Shown: positions 12,254-24,677, numbered from the stretch's first letter. The stretch: DNA of 64,000 nucleotides from Buxus sempervirens (GCA_947561395.2 OX387193.1:27522276-27586275); one strand, 5' to 3'. Notes: a model not told the origin generated them from the letters alone. Program-made: numbers and translations.

Positions 12254-12313
12254 GTTCTTCAAATACGTAGTTTTATTGACTTTACGTCAGAAAACTTTAC
12301 GTATTTGAAGAAC
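12254..12313. other. Conserved 60-nt hairpin upstream of CACTA2 transposase
   Basis: GTTCTTCAAATACGTA at the left pairs perfectly with TACGTATTTGAAGAAC at the right. Inside it GTTTT pairs with AAAAC and TGAC pairs with GTCA, leaving a 5-nt loop and small bulges. The same 60 nt are present without change in CACTA1 at 24678-24737. It lies about 220 bp before the transposase ATG. Function unknown. Confidence 0.8.
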
Positions 12314-12529
12314 TGCGTAGAGATGCTGCCGAAATTCGTGGAGAAATATATGAATCTTATGACAAACAAGTAATGTACTTGGTATTCCTAAATGGGTAAA
12401 ACCAAGCATAAATTTTAAAACTAACCTAAGTACCGTTTGCTATTAGCTAGATTCATTTATAGAGTATGTTTTGCAGAAGGTAATCTTATTCAAAAATGGT
12501 GGGTAAATTCTTTCACAACATACTAATAG

Positions 12530-15500
12530 ATGGATCGAAGGTGGATGAGGAGATCTAGGTATTTATTATGTTAATTTATTAATGTTTTGATGAAGGGTGT
12601 GTATCTATATTTATTAACTAAATATGTTACGTTTACTATGGATGGAATAGGGCTAGTCAAGATTATCAAGATGGAGTATTGGGTTTCATCAAATTGGCAT
12701 GTTCTCGCGGGGCAACTATTAATGGGTTGTTGAAGTGTCCTTGTCTGAAATGTAATAATGTGTTGTATCAAAGTCAAGAAGTCGCATACGAACACATGAT
12801 TTGCAATGGATTTGATCAAAACTACACAAAATGGTACTATCATGGGGAGGATATTCTCGATTCACAACCCCCCCGTGTTAATCCCATAGTAGATGATGCA
12901 CAATTTGTGGGTGATGAAGTTAGGCTCATGGTTAAAGAAGCTTATGGGGTGCAGGATGAAATGGACGTATCTGCGAGTTCTTCACATAGGCCATCAGATG
13001 ATACCCCAAAAGAGGATAATCCACAGTTTGAGAAACTGTTCCATGATGCTGGAGAAGAGTTATACCCGGGGTGTAAAAGCCACACGAAATTGTTGTTCAT
13101 TGTTAAACTATTTCATATAAAGTGCCTAAGTGGATGGAGCAATAAGTCATTGACTTTGACGCTTGAGTTGTTGAGAGAGACATTTCCATTTGTGTCAAAA
13201 TTTCCAGAAACAAGTTCACAGGTAAAGACGATGATATCGGACCTGGGATATTTACGGTACTTCTAGATGGAAATCCGAAGACAGTCATTCCAATAAAAAG
13301 GGAAAGAAAAAGGCAGCAAAGATATTAAGGCACTTTCCTTTGAAGCTGCATCTTCAAAGATTGTATATGTCTTCCAAGATTGCCGATGATATGAGATGGC
13401 ATGTGGATGGTCGTACTGATGATGATAAGTTAAGGCATCCTGCGGATTCTATGACTTGGAAATATTTTGATGTTATGAATAGCGAGTTCAGTTCTGATCC
13501 TCATAATGTTCGACTGGGCTTAGCATCTGACGGCTTCAATCCATTTAGATCAATGAGTATCACCCACAGCACGTGGCCAGTCATTTTGATTCCATATAAC
13601 TTGCCACCGTGGTTGTGCATGAAACAACCAAACATGATCCTTTCTTTACTCATACCAGGGCCGAAGGGGCCGGGAAATGATATTGATGTGTACTTGCGCC
13701 CTCTTATAGAAGAGTTAAAAGACCTATGGGTTTCTAGGGTTGAGACATATGATGCGTCAAGAAAGGAGGTCTTCACTTTGCGTGCAGGGTTAATTTGGAC
13801 AATTAGTGATTTCCCTGGGTATGCTATGCTTTCGGGTTGGAGCACTAAAGGGAAACTTGCATGCCCTTCTTGTCATAAAGACACGTGTTCTAAGTATTTG
13901 AGTCATAGCTGGAAGCACTATTATATGGGTAATCGTCGATTCCTACCTCTTGATCATATGTTTCGAAAGTAGAAACAATCCTTCGATGGTACCACAGAGA
14001 CAAGGGAAGCTCGAACAGGATTAATCGGGTGGGATATTGTTGATCACTTAAGGGGCAGTTTACATGTATTCGGGAAGCATACCAGTAAGAAGTACTCTAA
14101 AAACACTGGTAAAGGAGCGATGCCTTTTAATTGGAAGAAAAAGAACATATTTTTTGAATTGCCATATTGGAGGGATATTTTGTTGAAACATAATTTGGAC
14201 GTGATACATATTGAGAAGAATGTTTGTGATAGTATACTTGGTACATTGTTAAATATTGATGGAAAAACGAAGGACAACTTTAAGGCGCGCTTGGATTTGG
14301 TTTACATGGGTATTAGACACGCACTTTATCCGCAAATGTTACCAGATAGAAAGAAAGCATGTTTGCTGGCTGCATGCTTCTCACTAGCCAAACGGGAACA
14401 AGATATATTTCGCAAAGTGCTAAAAATTATAAAGGTTCCAGATGGTTATTCGTCCAACATTGCTAAACGGATGAGTAGTAAAAAACAGAAGACATTTTAT
14501 CTTAAAAGTCATGATTTCCATGTGTTACTGCATCAACTATTGCCTCTTGCTATTCGGAAAGTGTTGCCGAAGAATGTAGCATCTGTATTGATAGAGTTGA
14601 GCAAATTTTTTCCATCAATTGTGCTTCAAAGTTTGTGAAGTTGATGACTTGAAGCGGCTTCAAGATAGTATTGCACAAGTATTATGCCAGATGGAGAGGA
14701 TTTTCCCCCCATCGTTCTTTGATATTATGGTGCATTTGCCAATTCACTTAGCTGCAGAAGCTATGGAAGGGGGGCCTGTCCAATATTGTTGGATGTATCC
14801 AATTGAAAGGTACGTATTATAACAGTCTTATTAAATGTGTTTCCTTGTATTTCGCAGTCGAATCATCTTGATTATCAAGATTTTTTGTTTTTCATAATAG
14901 GTACTTGTACACCCTAAAGTCATATGTGTGCAATCGAGCACAACCGGAGGGATCAATTGCAGAAGGGTATATTGCGGAAGAATATATGATATTCTATTCC
15001 CGATACTTACCTAACGTAGAATCAAAAACTAATCGGCCGCAAAGAAACTATGATGAAACTGCAATTGGAAGTGCCCAACCATATAAATTATCCAATATTG
15101 AGTGGGCACAAGCGCATCATTATGTGCTTTTCAATGACGATAGGGTTGCAAGTTTTCGAATGTAAGAAGTTACTTGCTTACCTCATCCATTTGTTTCTAT
15201 ATTACAATATTTTCATATTCTTTGAATTAATCATTGTATTTTACATTACAGGCACCATCTAAGCCTTCATAAGATGTTAACTCCAAGGGCAAGGGAACAT
15301 GACATACAAAAGAAACATAATAATGAATTCATGCAGTGGTTTAAAGAACATGTAAGAAACCTTATTTCATTTATAGAGTTATAGCTCCACATGTGTTGTT
15401 TAATATTGCATTTCTTAACCTACTTGGCCCCTTATTTATAGGTTGAGACACTAAAAGCATCAAATAGTGCCGTCTCCAAGAACATTATGTTGTTGTCATA

Positions 15501-16116
15501 GGGGCCACAATCAATGGCAAAAAAATTAAAGGGATACATAAGTAATGGATATCGTTTTTGCACGATGGAGAAAGAGAAATCCTCAAAGAGTCAGAATAGC
15601 GGTGTTGTGGTAAAAGCAAGCACTACTAACTACTCTAGTACGAAAGATAAAAATCCAATAACAAGTTATATGTCTTTTTACGGGCGTCTGACTGATGTGG
15701 TCGAATTGGCATATTCAGAGCAGCTTAGACATGTACTGTTTAAGTGTGATTGGGTTGATATCATGACACAAGGAAGAGGCATTAAGACAGATGAGTTAGG
15801 ATTTACGCTTGTGAACTTCAAACGGTTATTATATACTGGTCAACATGTCATGGATGATCCGTTTGTGTTTGCATCTCAAGCTGAACAAGTTTTCTTTGTG
15901 GTGGATCCAATCGATGAAGAGTGAAATGTTGTTGTGAAGACTAAGCCAAGGGACTTATTTGAATTGATCACGAATGATGATCAACCCATTGATTGCGAGC
16001 CATATGCTACCCAACTTGTAACAAATAATGAAGAAGAGGTTGATGGGTTGAGTTGGGCAAGGGAAGACGTACTTGGCACAACAGTTGATGCTCATTCTCA
16101 TACGAGTAGACCATGA
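12530..16116 (+). pseudogene. CACTA2 transposase (TNP2/TNPD type), broken
   Basis: This gene encodes the transposase that would cut and join CACTA ends in the nucleus. Exons inferred from splice signals and family fit: 12530-12558, 12657-14809, 14901-15161, 15252-15351, 15442-16116. The start ATG gives MDRRWMRRS, the family's usual N-terminus, followed by a Transposon-associated zinc-binding region (CPCLKCNNVLYQ). Next come the Transposase_21 core (NVRLGLASDGFNPF, YNLPPWLCMKQ, GWSTKGKLACPSCHKDTCSK), DUF4218 (FPPSFFDIMVHLPIHL, GSIAEGYIAEE) and DUF4216 (FYGRLTDVVELAY, FKCDWVD, GFTLVNFKRLLYTG). It is broken by a loss of about 80-90 bp near 13250, in-frame stops near 13970, 15499 and 15922, and a frameshift near 14610. 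The first exon is only 29 nt. Confidence 0.88.
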
Positions 16117-16288
16117 ATGAGTTGTATTTGAATTGTAGTAATCCTGTTCATTCTCATTTTTTGTCTTGAATACGACACAATATTTTCTTCTATTAAACTA
16201 ACTAACAAACAATAGCCATTTATGATGAATTAGATTGTTATTGACTTGTATGATTTTATTTTCTACAGCATATAGTGTATTTTATTAG

Positions 16289-18124
16289 ATGGCAGAGGGT
16301 GAGCCAGCTAGGAGGGGTAGACGCCCTACTAGATGCCTTGATATACTAAAACTTCGGCCTGGAGAAAAGTTCAACATCGATGTAGATGAATTGGGGCAGC
16401 CAATTGGACCAAATGCCTCCAAATTGGCTAGTTTTTGTGGGACACTGGCACGCGATGGATGTGTTATACCCCTGAATCGCTTTGGCTGGCGAGAAGTCAC
16501 AGATAGGGAGAAGGACTGAGCGTGGTCGCTTGTAAAGGTAAATAATATAAATTTTAATGTAGTTCATTGCTCAAAATGTCCATATATTTAGCTAATTGGT
16601 ATTAACTTTTAAATTTCAATTTGTTATGCACCGTAGGAAAAGTTTGAGGTTGAAGAGAGGTTACGTGATGTTATCATGCAATCAATTAATAAAAAATGGA
16701 GGGACTATAAGTCCGATTTGAAGCAGAACCATTACGATCCATACGAAACAAATGCTGAACGTATAAATCATCGCCCACCAGATGTGGTAGAGGAGCAATG
16801 GGCAATTATAGTAGAGTACTGGAACTCACAAAGCGCCCAGGTAATTTGTTAATTAGTTAATATGTCTTCTAAAGCTACTGCATCCTTGTTTATTGACTTT
16901 GTATGATTATATGTTGCAGAACGCGTCAGCAAGGAATAAAACTAATCGTGCCAACTAGACCCTTAATCATACGGTTGGGACAAAGAGCTTTGCCAGGGTC
17001 AGAAATGAACAGGTATAACAAATGGCCACTTATGAATGTCTTGATATACTATTATAAATTTGGTCACCTCATCAACTTGATGATCGGTTTTCATAGTGTA
17101 CAATCTTATTTTATTGCTTTCTTATCTCTTCTAAGTTGTGTAGTAGCTTTTCTATTTTCTTGTATGATAAGATTAAATGTTTATGTGAATTAGGATTGTA
17201 TATGAATGCTACGTTTTGCATCCTTTTTTGTTTTTCAGGTTGAATGGCTTTATTTTAGACCAATTCGGTCTGGACAATGCTCTATTTTTAGGGGAGATGC
17301 TGTCGAAATTTTTATTATTTTTTCTTTATTTATCTCTACATGTGTTCTTTGTTCTTATATTTCTTCATCTTTTTAATCGGGTCAATTGTATTAATTTCTG
17401 CTTGTGGATGTTTAAATGATTTATGATGAATTAACAACATATTTTTTCATTAGGGATTGGCAGGCCGTGCTGAGACTTTTATAAGAATGCATACTCGAAA
17501 AGATGGCAAGCCAATCAATGATGAAGCGGCTGACAAGATAGTAAGTTATTTCCTTTTATTCTAGGTATAATTGTAGCATACGATTAACTTTATTAGCATC
17601 TATTTTGATAACTCAATGATTGCATAAATATTTTTTTCAGGATCAAATGCGAACTATCATGGAACAAGGCACGCCAGATTTGACAGCCCGAGATGATGTA
17701 TATACTCAAGTCATGGGGCATGACACACATGGCAGGGTGCGGTGTTGTGGGTTTGGCCACACGCCCACTAGGCTGTGGGGTAGTGCATCCTCGAGTACGT
17801 CATCTTGGTATGTCGATATGGATGAGTTTAATAGGATGCGAGAACAATTGCAACGTATGGAAGAGCGGCTAGAAGAGGAGATGCGACAACGACAAACAAT
17901 TGTAGCAACTGTTGCACAGCATGCCAGAGAATTAGCAGAATTTTGAAACTTAATGATGAGTAACCGTCAAACATAGGTATTATATAAATGCCTTACAAAA
18001 ATACATATAGCACAAATTCATATCATCTTTATATTTAAATACCACACTTAATGATCTTTGTTACAATTTATAGTCTCCTGGCGAAACTTCTGCAAATGAT
18101 AGTCCTCCTCGGGATTTTAGCTAG
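16289..18124 (+). pseudogene. CACTA2 second gene, Transposase_24 (Ptta/En/Spm) domain, broken
   Basis: Exons inferred: 16289-16537, 16637-16840, 16920-17012, 17454-17540, 17641-17976, 18074-18124; the first five keep phase zero. The protein begins MAEGEPARRGRRPTRCLDIL. It carries the Transposase_24 pattern (KWRDYKSDLKQ, PPDVVEEQWAIIVEYW, HTVGTKSFARVRNEQ, ETFIRMHTRKDGKPINDEAADKI, RVRCCGFGHTPTR) and ends in a heptad-like coiled coil (MDEFNRMREQLQRMEERLEEE). In En/Spm-like elements this second product is thought to bind the element's ends; the subterminal palindromes would be its targets, which is inference. In-frame stops occur in exons 1, 3 and 5, two of them in exon 5; CACTA1 lacks these at the same sites but has others. 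Confidence 0.83.
17195..17365 (+). repeat. CACTA internal module, copy 2
   Basis: Same module as at 11735, here within intron 3 of the Transposase_24 gene. The open reading is VEWLYFRPIRSGQCSIFRGD after an acceptor-like TTTTTCAG. Confidence 0.7.
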
Positions 18125-18169
18125 ACATGCACTCTTATTATTTGAGGTGAGTAACACAAGATAGCTTCG

Positions 18170-18190
18170 GTTCTATATATATATATATAT
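18170..18190. repeat. TA microsatellite
   Basis: A run of TA dinucleotides downstream of the last CACTA2 exon; a shorter run lies at the matching place in CACTA1 (about 39819-39832). Confidence 0.8.
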
Positions 18191-18489
18191 TATAGCTAAA
18201 TTGATTTGTCTACTTATAATTTTACTGACGCATGATTCATTACTATTTTCATGCAGGGCTATTAAATTGATACGAGTTGCAATATCACTTGTTAATGGAA
18301 ACCATCAATTTACTGTTATTTAGTTTAATTTATATGACATGAGTGTTTGGAGTACTTTAATTTTATTATAATCTCTTTTAATTCACTTTCTTTTTTGTAA
18401 TTCTTTTGCTCTATTTGTTATAAAATTTGCTACGAAATGAAGTATTTTACATGATTTTCATGGCACTAATTATAATTTTTGTATATGCA

Positions 18490-18970
18490 GGTAAAGGCTT
18501 TTAGCGGTGGTAATTACCGCCGCTAAATCCCAAAAGTCTAAAGTGGCGGTAATTACTGCCGCTACAAACCTGAATCGTATTTACTATACAAAGTATTAGC
18601 GGCGGTATGTACCACCGCTAAAGGCCTATGGAAGCACGTGAGTATTTTCGCGGCGGTAATTACCGCCGCTAATATAAAGTATTTGCGGCGGTAAATGTTT
18701 ACGCTGTTACAAATTTCTTATTAAGCGGTGGGAAGAACCGCCGGTAAAATTGTTTTTAACGGCGGTAATTACCGCCGTTAAATCCCTGTCAGCTATTTCT
18801 CCGAATTACCGGCGGTAATCTTTCTACCGCCATTGGGGGCGTCGCCGATTAGTTTAGCGGTTCAGTATTAAGCGGCGGGAGGGTTTACTGCCGTTAAAGC
18901 TTTTGGCGGCAGTAATTTGACTTTTTCCGGTGGGAGTCTTCCGCCGGTAAAAGTCAACTTTTTTGTAGTG
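18490..18970. repeat. Right subterminal array of CACTA2
   Basis: Dense GCGGCGGTAATTACCGCCGC palindromes and half-sites, up to the terminal ACTTTTTTGTAGTG. About ten paired sites are visible by eye. Confidence 0.85.
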
Positions 18971-18973
18971 AAG

Positions 18974-19867
18974 GAATGATATCTGATGGTTTTACAACCT
19001 TTCGGGGGAGTGTAAACACTTCCTTGAAGTAACAAAGGTGCTAGAGCTCCCTTTTCCTTGCACCAACAGCATCAAAGCTAACTTCTTCAAGTTTGGTAGG
19101 GATGGAGAGGAGAAGTGGAGAGCTTGGAAGGTCTTGAGAATGGATTTGGGAGGAGTGGGAGGCAAAGGAGATGGGAGAGGGGGGTTCGGAGCTTCAGGGT
19201 GTAGGGGAGATGGAGAAGGAATAGCCAAGACCAGCCATCCTTGTCCCATTGTCCGAACTTGCCTTTTATAGCAAACAGGGACAAAACCGCATACTCAGAG
19301 CGGTTTTGCCTAAAATGAACAGTAACCGCACATATCGTGTGGTTTTGGTGAAAACCGCAAGTTATGTACGGTTTTGTCCTTGTCTTTTCAGTAATGATGA
19401 GGGGACAAATTGGTCAGACGCAGTCTGACGCGCCACGCAACCATACTGTATGTGCGGTTGACTTTTTGGCGCCGCTTGCTCTGATTGGCTCGCGTGGGCG
19501 GTGGCCGAAAAAATCAACCGCACGCATATTGTGTGCGGCTGAGGTGACTCAACCGCCCACTCGGATGAATTAGACTTCTCCCAAATTTATTATTTCCCAT
19601 TTATCTTTATTAGTTTAATTAAGATATTTTAACTTTGACTGTTTTGCCCCTGTGACTGTTTTGCTCATATCTTTTTCATTCGAGCTCTGATTCCTACAAA
19701 CTTAATTGCGTTGAAACCATATCGGAATGCTCTACCCATTGGGATAGGGTATAGCAATCAATTTAGACTAATAGGGAAAGTCAGCTTTTGCTCTTAAGGG
19801 TTTATACCTATCTTTTAGGGTGTTGCTTTCAGGCTTTTTAGAGGGGTGCAAAAATGAGGTTCTTACA
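18974..19867 (-). repeat. Family C LTR, 5' portion (no gene)
   Basis: The remainder of solo LTR C on the far side of CACTA2. On the minus strand the LTR starts at 19867. It holds the ACCGCA word block at 19285-19560 and no coding sequence. Confidence 0.75.
19285..19560. repeat. ACCGCAYA / TGTGCGGTT word block in LTR C
   Basis: At least seven occurrences of ACCGCA or its complement TGCGGT, many arranged as inverted pairs (ACCGCATACTCAGAGCGGTT, ACCGCACATATCGTGTGGTT). Further copies lie at 7905-7955 in the same LTR. Imperfect hairpins are possible. Function unknown. Confidence 0.6.
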
Positions 19868-19872
19868 ACTCC

Positions 19873-22230
19873 ATTGCGACTTAGTGCATCTGCTACCATG
19901 TTCGCTTTCCTCGGGTGGTACTAAATATCAAATCTATAGTCCTTCAAAAGATCCAACCATCTTCTTTGTCTCATATTCAAATCCCTTTGGGAGAAGATGT
20001 ATCTTAAGCTCTTGTGATCTGAGTATATCACGAATTGTGCACCAAAGAGGTAGTGTCACCAAATTTTCAAGGCAAACACAATGGCTGCAAGCTCAAGATC
20101 ATGCGTAGGGTAATTACGCTCATGTGGCCTCAATAATCGTGAAGCATATGCCACTACTCTACCACTCTGCATCAATACACAGCCCAATCCGATGCCAGAC
20201 GCGTCACAATACACTGCAAATACCTCATTCACAGACGGTATAACCAAAACTGGGGCTGATGTCAATTTACTCTTCAACTCTTGGAAACTGTCCTCACACT
20301 TCTGATCCCAATAGAAAGTCACAGACTTTTTAGTCAAGTTGGATAACGGGGCGGCAATCTTAGAAAACCCCTCAATGAATCTAAGGTAATATCCAGCCAT
20401 TCCTAAGAAACTGCGGATCTCTGAAACATTGGTAGGTCTAGGACAGTCTGATACTGTCTTCACCCTAGATGGATCCACTGATATGCCATCTCCCAAGATA
20501 ATGTGCTCAAGGAAGGAAATTTGCTTCAACCAGAATTGGCACTTGCTAAACTTGGCATATAGCTGATGGCTGCGTAAAGTGTGTAGGACTATCTTAAGAT
20601 GACCTTCATGCTCTTTCCTTGTCCTTGAATAGACCAAAATATCATCTATAAAGACTACCACAAAGTGGTCCAAGTGCTCATGGAAGATTCGGTTCATCAA
20701 ATCCATAAAGACTGCTGGGGCATTCGTTAACCCAAACGACATCACCAAGAACTCAAAATGGTCGTATCTCGTACGAAATGCCGTTTTCTCTACATCCTCT
20801 GGAGCTACTCTCAACTGGTGATAACCGGATCTCAGGTCTATCTTAGAAAACCAGGAGGCTCCCTTCAACTGATCAAAAAGATCGTCTATCCTTGGCAACG
20901 GATACTTGTTCTTGACAGTGACTTGATTCAACTATCTATAGTCTATACATTATCTCATACTGCCATCCTTCTTCCTTACAAACAATACCGGTGCACCCTA
21001 AGGTGATGCACTGTGCCTAATAAAACCCTTGGCTAACAGATCATCAATCTGCACCTTCAACTCATCATACTCTGGTCTAAACATCCTGTACGATTGCTTA
21101 AAAACCGGATGTGTACCAAGAATAAGTTGGATCTTGAATTCCAACTCCCTCTGGGGTGGTAATCCAGGTAGATCGTCTAGAAATACATCCGAAAACGCAC
21201 GGACTACTGGTACTTCCTCAATACTTAACTCCTCTCATTTGGTTGGTTCCATTTCAATTGAAGCAACCAAGCTAATACGGGTGTTCAACCCTTGGCTCAT
21301 GAAACAGTGGATTGGACTATCTGGTTTACTGACAGTGATTGACTTGTTGTGGCAGTCAATAATCACATGGTGTCTTGACAACCAGTCCATGCCTAGGATC
21401 ACATCATATCCACTAAAGTCCAGACTAATCAAGTCTCCAGGCAACTCCATCTTGCCTAGTCTAATCATACAATCTCTATAGATGGTCTCCACAGTACTCG
21501 TCTCACCCAACGGGGTATAAATAGATAATGCAGAATTTAAGCGGGAAGGGACTAACCCTATATGGCATGCACAATCAGGCGTAATAAAAGAATGGGTTGC
21601 TCCCGAATCAAATAAACTTATGGCAGTTCTACCAGAAATAAAGATGGTACCTCCTACGACTGTTGGTGCATCTGGTCTAGACTGCATAGGTGGGGCATCC
21701 GCAAAGGCTCTGAACTGTAAAGGCTGTGGCTGTAATGGTGCAAGGTGAGATCTTTGCTCTGCTGGCTGTGGTCTGCCTCTACCTGCAGGCCTGCCCTGCT
21801 GCCTTGGGCTTCCACGACCTCCTCAATATGGATGTGACTTCTGATGCCTAGGTGGGGCTACAGTCGACGTGCCTTATTTGACTGATAAGGTCTACTCTGG
21901 AGTGACTGGTATGTGGAAGTATGCGGACACTCATGGATCTGATGACCATGTTGCCCACAGCGATAACATGCTCCTACCGACGCAAAACATGGGCCGAGCA
22001 TGTGGAATCTGCCACATCTCTAGCAACTATTACTAATAACTCTCTGGCTAGACTCTCCGCCAGCCTGGATCCCTCCACTGGGTCTCCTCTGATCACCAGG
22101 CACATACCTCTGCCTACTGTCTCTGCCAGAGTACCTCCTCTGACTCGGTGCTAGTCTAGGCGGCACCCTCTGTGCTTTCGCCTCCTCAGTCCCTCTAGAC
22201 TGTGTCCTCTCAATTTGAAATTCAAATTGC
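19873..22230 (-). pseudogene. Gypsy B1 gag end, protease, reverse transcriptase and RNase H (fossil)
   Basis: Minus strand. From high to low coordinate: the gag tail with a CCHC zinc knuckle (CYRCGQHGHQIHEC, near 21930-21990), a retropepsin region with the active-site DSG (SLFDSGATHSFI, near 21600), reverse transcriptase ([39 protein letters not shown]; within 20056-20931) and the start of RNase H ([20 protein letters not shown]). The order PR-RT-RH-INT is that of Ty3-gypsy. Several breaks; gag is missing its first part. Continues at 5713-7334 beyond solo LTR C. Confidence 0.88.
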
Positions 22231-23224
22231 TTGAAGGAGTAATGAAGGATTTTGTCATGTATTCTAAGAAATTGAACTCTTTTCATTCTTTTTTGGTAAT
22301 GGTTTCATCATATTTGCTATTTTTTTTCCATTTTTCTGTAAAAAATTGTAGTGTGGGGATCCATTTGGAGATTGAATTACTTTGTTATAAAGTTATTTTT
22401 TAAGCAAATGGGATATTTGGCTCTTACAATATCATTAAGAAGTAGGAATATTTTAGATGTGGCCTGCTTGCTAAATACTTCATATGCACATCTACACACT
22501 ACAACATTTTCAGAGAAGCCACTAGTTGGAATTATTTCAAGATTTTAATGTTTTCTAGAATAATAAGAAAATACACAAATATAATGTATGTTGCTTTTAT
22601 AAATAAAAAAAAATTAACTGATATTGGCAAGGAGGTAGCTAATATATGATGTTAACAGCTGATAGCGTAGTTTTAAAGGATGGAACTGAAGTTAGATTTA
22701 ACTGAAAGTTGGGGCTATGTTTGGATGTCTTGGAATCAAAAAGTTTAAAAATAAATCAAATTAAAGACCACGTATGTAAAGCATAATGTGGCAAACTTAG
22801 CAGTAGAAATGAAATAATAATATAAATCTCTTTACCCATTGCTTAGTCATGCTTAGCCCATTGTCATCCCAACTAATAACGATTTTGCTAATAGTGCTCT
22901 TATAAACTAACAACGTTTTTCTTATATACCTATATGTTTTGTAACATTTTATGTTGAGTATTTAAATTTAGTAAATAAGTTTCTTTTAACCTTCTTCATT
23001 ATATCAATCAAACATAGTACAAAACATATGAACAAAAGTTAGCTGTCCAAGCTTTATCTAGCCCACCCAAATAAGTCCAACCTAGCAGAAGTCCACGTAC
23101 AATGTGTTTGTGTCATGCTTGTGTCCACTTACAATGCGCTTGTGATGAATATGTATTTGATTTCCCAAATTATTATATTCTTTTCTTATGATGAATATTG
23201 TGGTGGATATGGATGTGGATGCTA

Positions 23225-23400
23225 TTTTTGGTTTCGATTATTTTTTGTTTCCAGGTTAAACCATTATTATCTTAGACCAATTTGGTCTGGACAATGCTCT
23301 ATTTTTAGGGGAGATGCTGCCGAAATTTGTATTTTTTCTTTTATTTATCTCTTTAAGTTCCTTGTTTTTATATTTCTGTTCTAATGCTGTTTAATAGCAC
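23225..23400 (+). repeat. CACTA internal module, copy 3
   Basis: First of two copies in the CACTA1 leader. Reads LRPIWSGQCSIFRGDAAEIC in its open frame. Confidence 0.75.
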
Positions 23401-24159
23401 TGATATTATGATATTATGTTTTTTTTCTTCTAATGCTGTGGCTCTGAAAGCTGGGAGCAAATCATCAAGAGCTTTTGCATTTTTTTTTTGCCTCTAGAAC
23501 GGGTAAGTATTTATTCTGTAGTATCTATAATGTGTCATGCTGTAAGTATTTAGGCCATGGCATATGATATGCATTGTAATTTTTGGTATTCGTTTTCCTG
23601 TCTTCAATTTCTTTCAAAAATCAAAAGATTAGATCAATAAGTTCAATTTCTCAAGATCAAGTCATGGTTGGCTCTGCCACCTTTTAGGGTCTCTAGAAGT
23701 ACTGAGACAGATCAACAGACGCCCCTGGCTTGAGATCTGTACCTATGTTCAACAAATACCATCTACCGGGCTCTGTCGAGGAATAGCTTTCAGATTATCA
23801 TCAGACTGCGATTCAAGGCAACCTAGGGGAACTAACTGGTATTTGGAAAGTCCCTTCAGTTGATCTGATTTATTGATCTATTTGATATGATCAGATGATT
23901 AATTTATCCGTCTTTTAGTTATAGTTTCAATGTTCAATTTGCTAATTTTCTATTTACTTAGATTATTACTGCATGTGTTTAATTTAACATGCTTGTGTCA
24001 TTTTAACATTGCGCTTGTGTCCACGTACAATGTGCTTGCATCACACTTGTGTCCACTTACAATGTGCTTGTGATGAATATGTATTTGATTTCCCAAATTA
24101 TTAGATTATTTTCTTATGATGAATATCGTGGTGGATATGGATGTGGATGCTATTTTTGG

Positions 24160-24335
24160 ATTGTATATGAATGCAATATTTCGACTCTTTTTTGTTTCCA
24201 GGTTAAACCATTATTATTTTAGACCAATTTGGTCTGGACAATGCTCTATTTTTAAAGGAGATGCTGCCGCAATTTGTATTTTTTTCTTTATTTATCTCTT
24301 TAAGTTCCTTGTTTTTATATTTCTGTTCTAATGCT
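24160..24335 (+). repeat. CACTA internal module, copy 4
   Basis: Second copy in the CACTA1 leader, in the position matching copy 1 of CACTA2. Reads FRPIWSGQCSIFKGDAAAIC. Confidence 0.75.
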
Positions 24336-24677
24336 ATTTAATAGCACTGATATTACGATTAGCGGTTCTTTATTCTATTTTTTGGTTAACCTAGTTATTG
24401 TTTTTATATTTATTTATCTCATAAAAAAATGGGAACAATTCAAATACCCGTCTGAGAGGTTACATGTGTAACTATACCCATCCTATTTTGTGTACTTTGA
24501 AGATATTGCATCTTTGCAGTAAGTTTGCAATAACTCCTAGTATTTAAATATGAAGGCATAGATTTGCATATGTAACATCTTGGATTGTCAGATTGACAGT
24601 TTGGAGATATCAAATATGTTACTTGTTGACATGTGATTTATATATATCTCTAATTATAATTTTGGTTTCATCTCTTT

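Larger units (their letters stand above)
10181..12529 (+). other. CACTA2 long 5' intron / leader (no gene)
   Basis: About 2.3 kb of AT-rich sequence between the first exon and the transposase start. It holds a short open stretch of unknown origin at 11520-11680, one copy of the internal module of about 170 bp (11735-11905) and the conserved hairpin at 12254-12313. The part from about 11690 matches CACTA1 24050-24953 closely; the earlier part does not match clearly. Confidence 0.5.
9334..18970 (+). mobile_element. CACTA2: CACTA (En/Spm) DNA transposon
   Basis: It starts CACTACAAAAAAGCGGGGCT and ends ACTTTTTTGTAGTG, with a 3-bp duplication AAG at 9331-9333 and 18971-18973. It is 9637 bp long with no large insertion. 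Order: left subterminal array, TATA box, GC-rich first exon, long intron, transposase gene (12530-16116), Transposase_24 gene (16289-18124), right subterminal array. It is the same family as CACTA1, with closely matching exons and introns from about 11690 on; the first 2 kb differ more. Both genes carry stops or frameshifts, so it is probably not autonomous now. Confidence 0.93.
7340..19867 (-). mobile_element. Solo LTR of family C, split by CACTA2
   Basis: Read on the minus strand it begins TGTAAGAACCTCATTTTTGC and ends CGACGTGCGCACA. It is flanked by the 5-bp duplication ACTCC (7335-7339 and 19868-19872). The gypsy B1 sequence is continuous when it is removed, as shown by comparison with B2 near 42950. 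Without CACTA2 it is about 2.9 kb. It has no gag or pol, so it looks like a solo LTR left by recombination between two LTRs. The GTGGCGACTCC word near its 3' end is common in plant gypsy LTRs. Confidence 0.85.
2996..22230 (-). mobile_element. Gypsy B1: Ty3-gypsy chromovirus (Tekay/Del-like), truncated fossil
   Basis: Minus-strand element with its 3' LTR at 2996-5712, then, going up in coordinate, chromodomain, integrase, RNase H, reverse transcriptase, protease and the zinc-knuckle end of gag. The gag start and the 5' LTR are missing, so no target duplication can be tested; the upper border (about 22230) is where gag homology stops. The chromodomain after integrase places it in the chromoviruses. 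It is broken, with several breaks, and is split by solo LTR C with CACTA2 inside. It lies in what I read as the first intron of CACTA1. It is older than the C and CACTA2 insertions it carries. Confidence 0.85.

Noticed and set aside
23650-23900. Possible gene or RNA remnant in the CACTA1 leader
   Set aside because: Composition is less AT-rich than the surroundings, but no frame, structure or known motif is visible.
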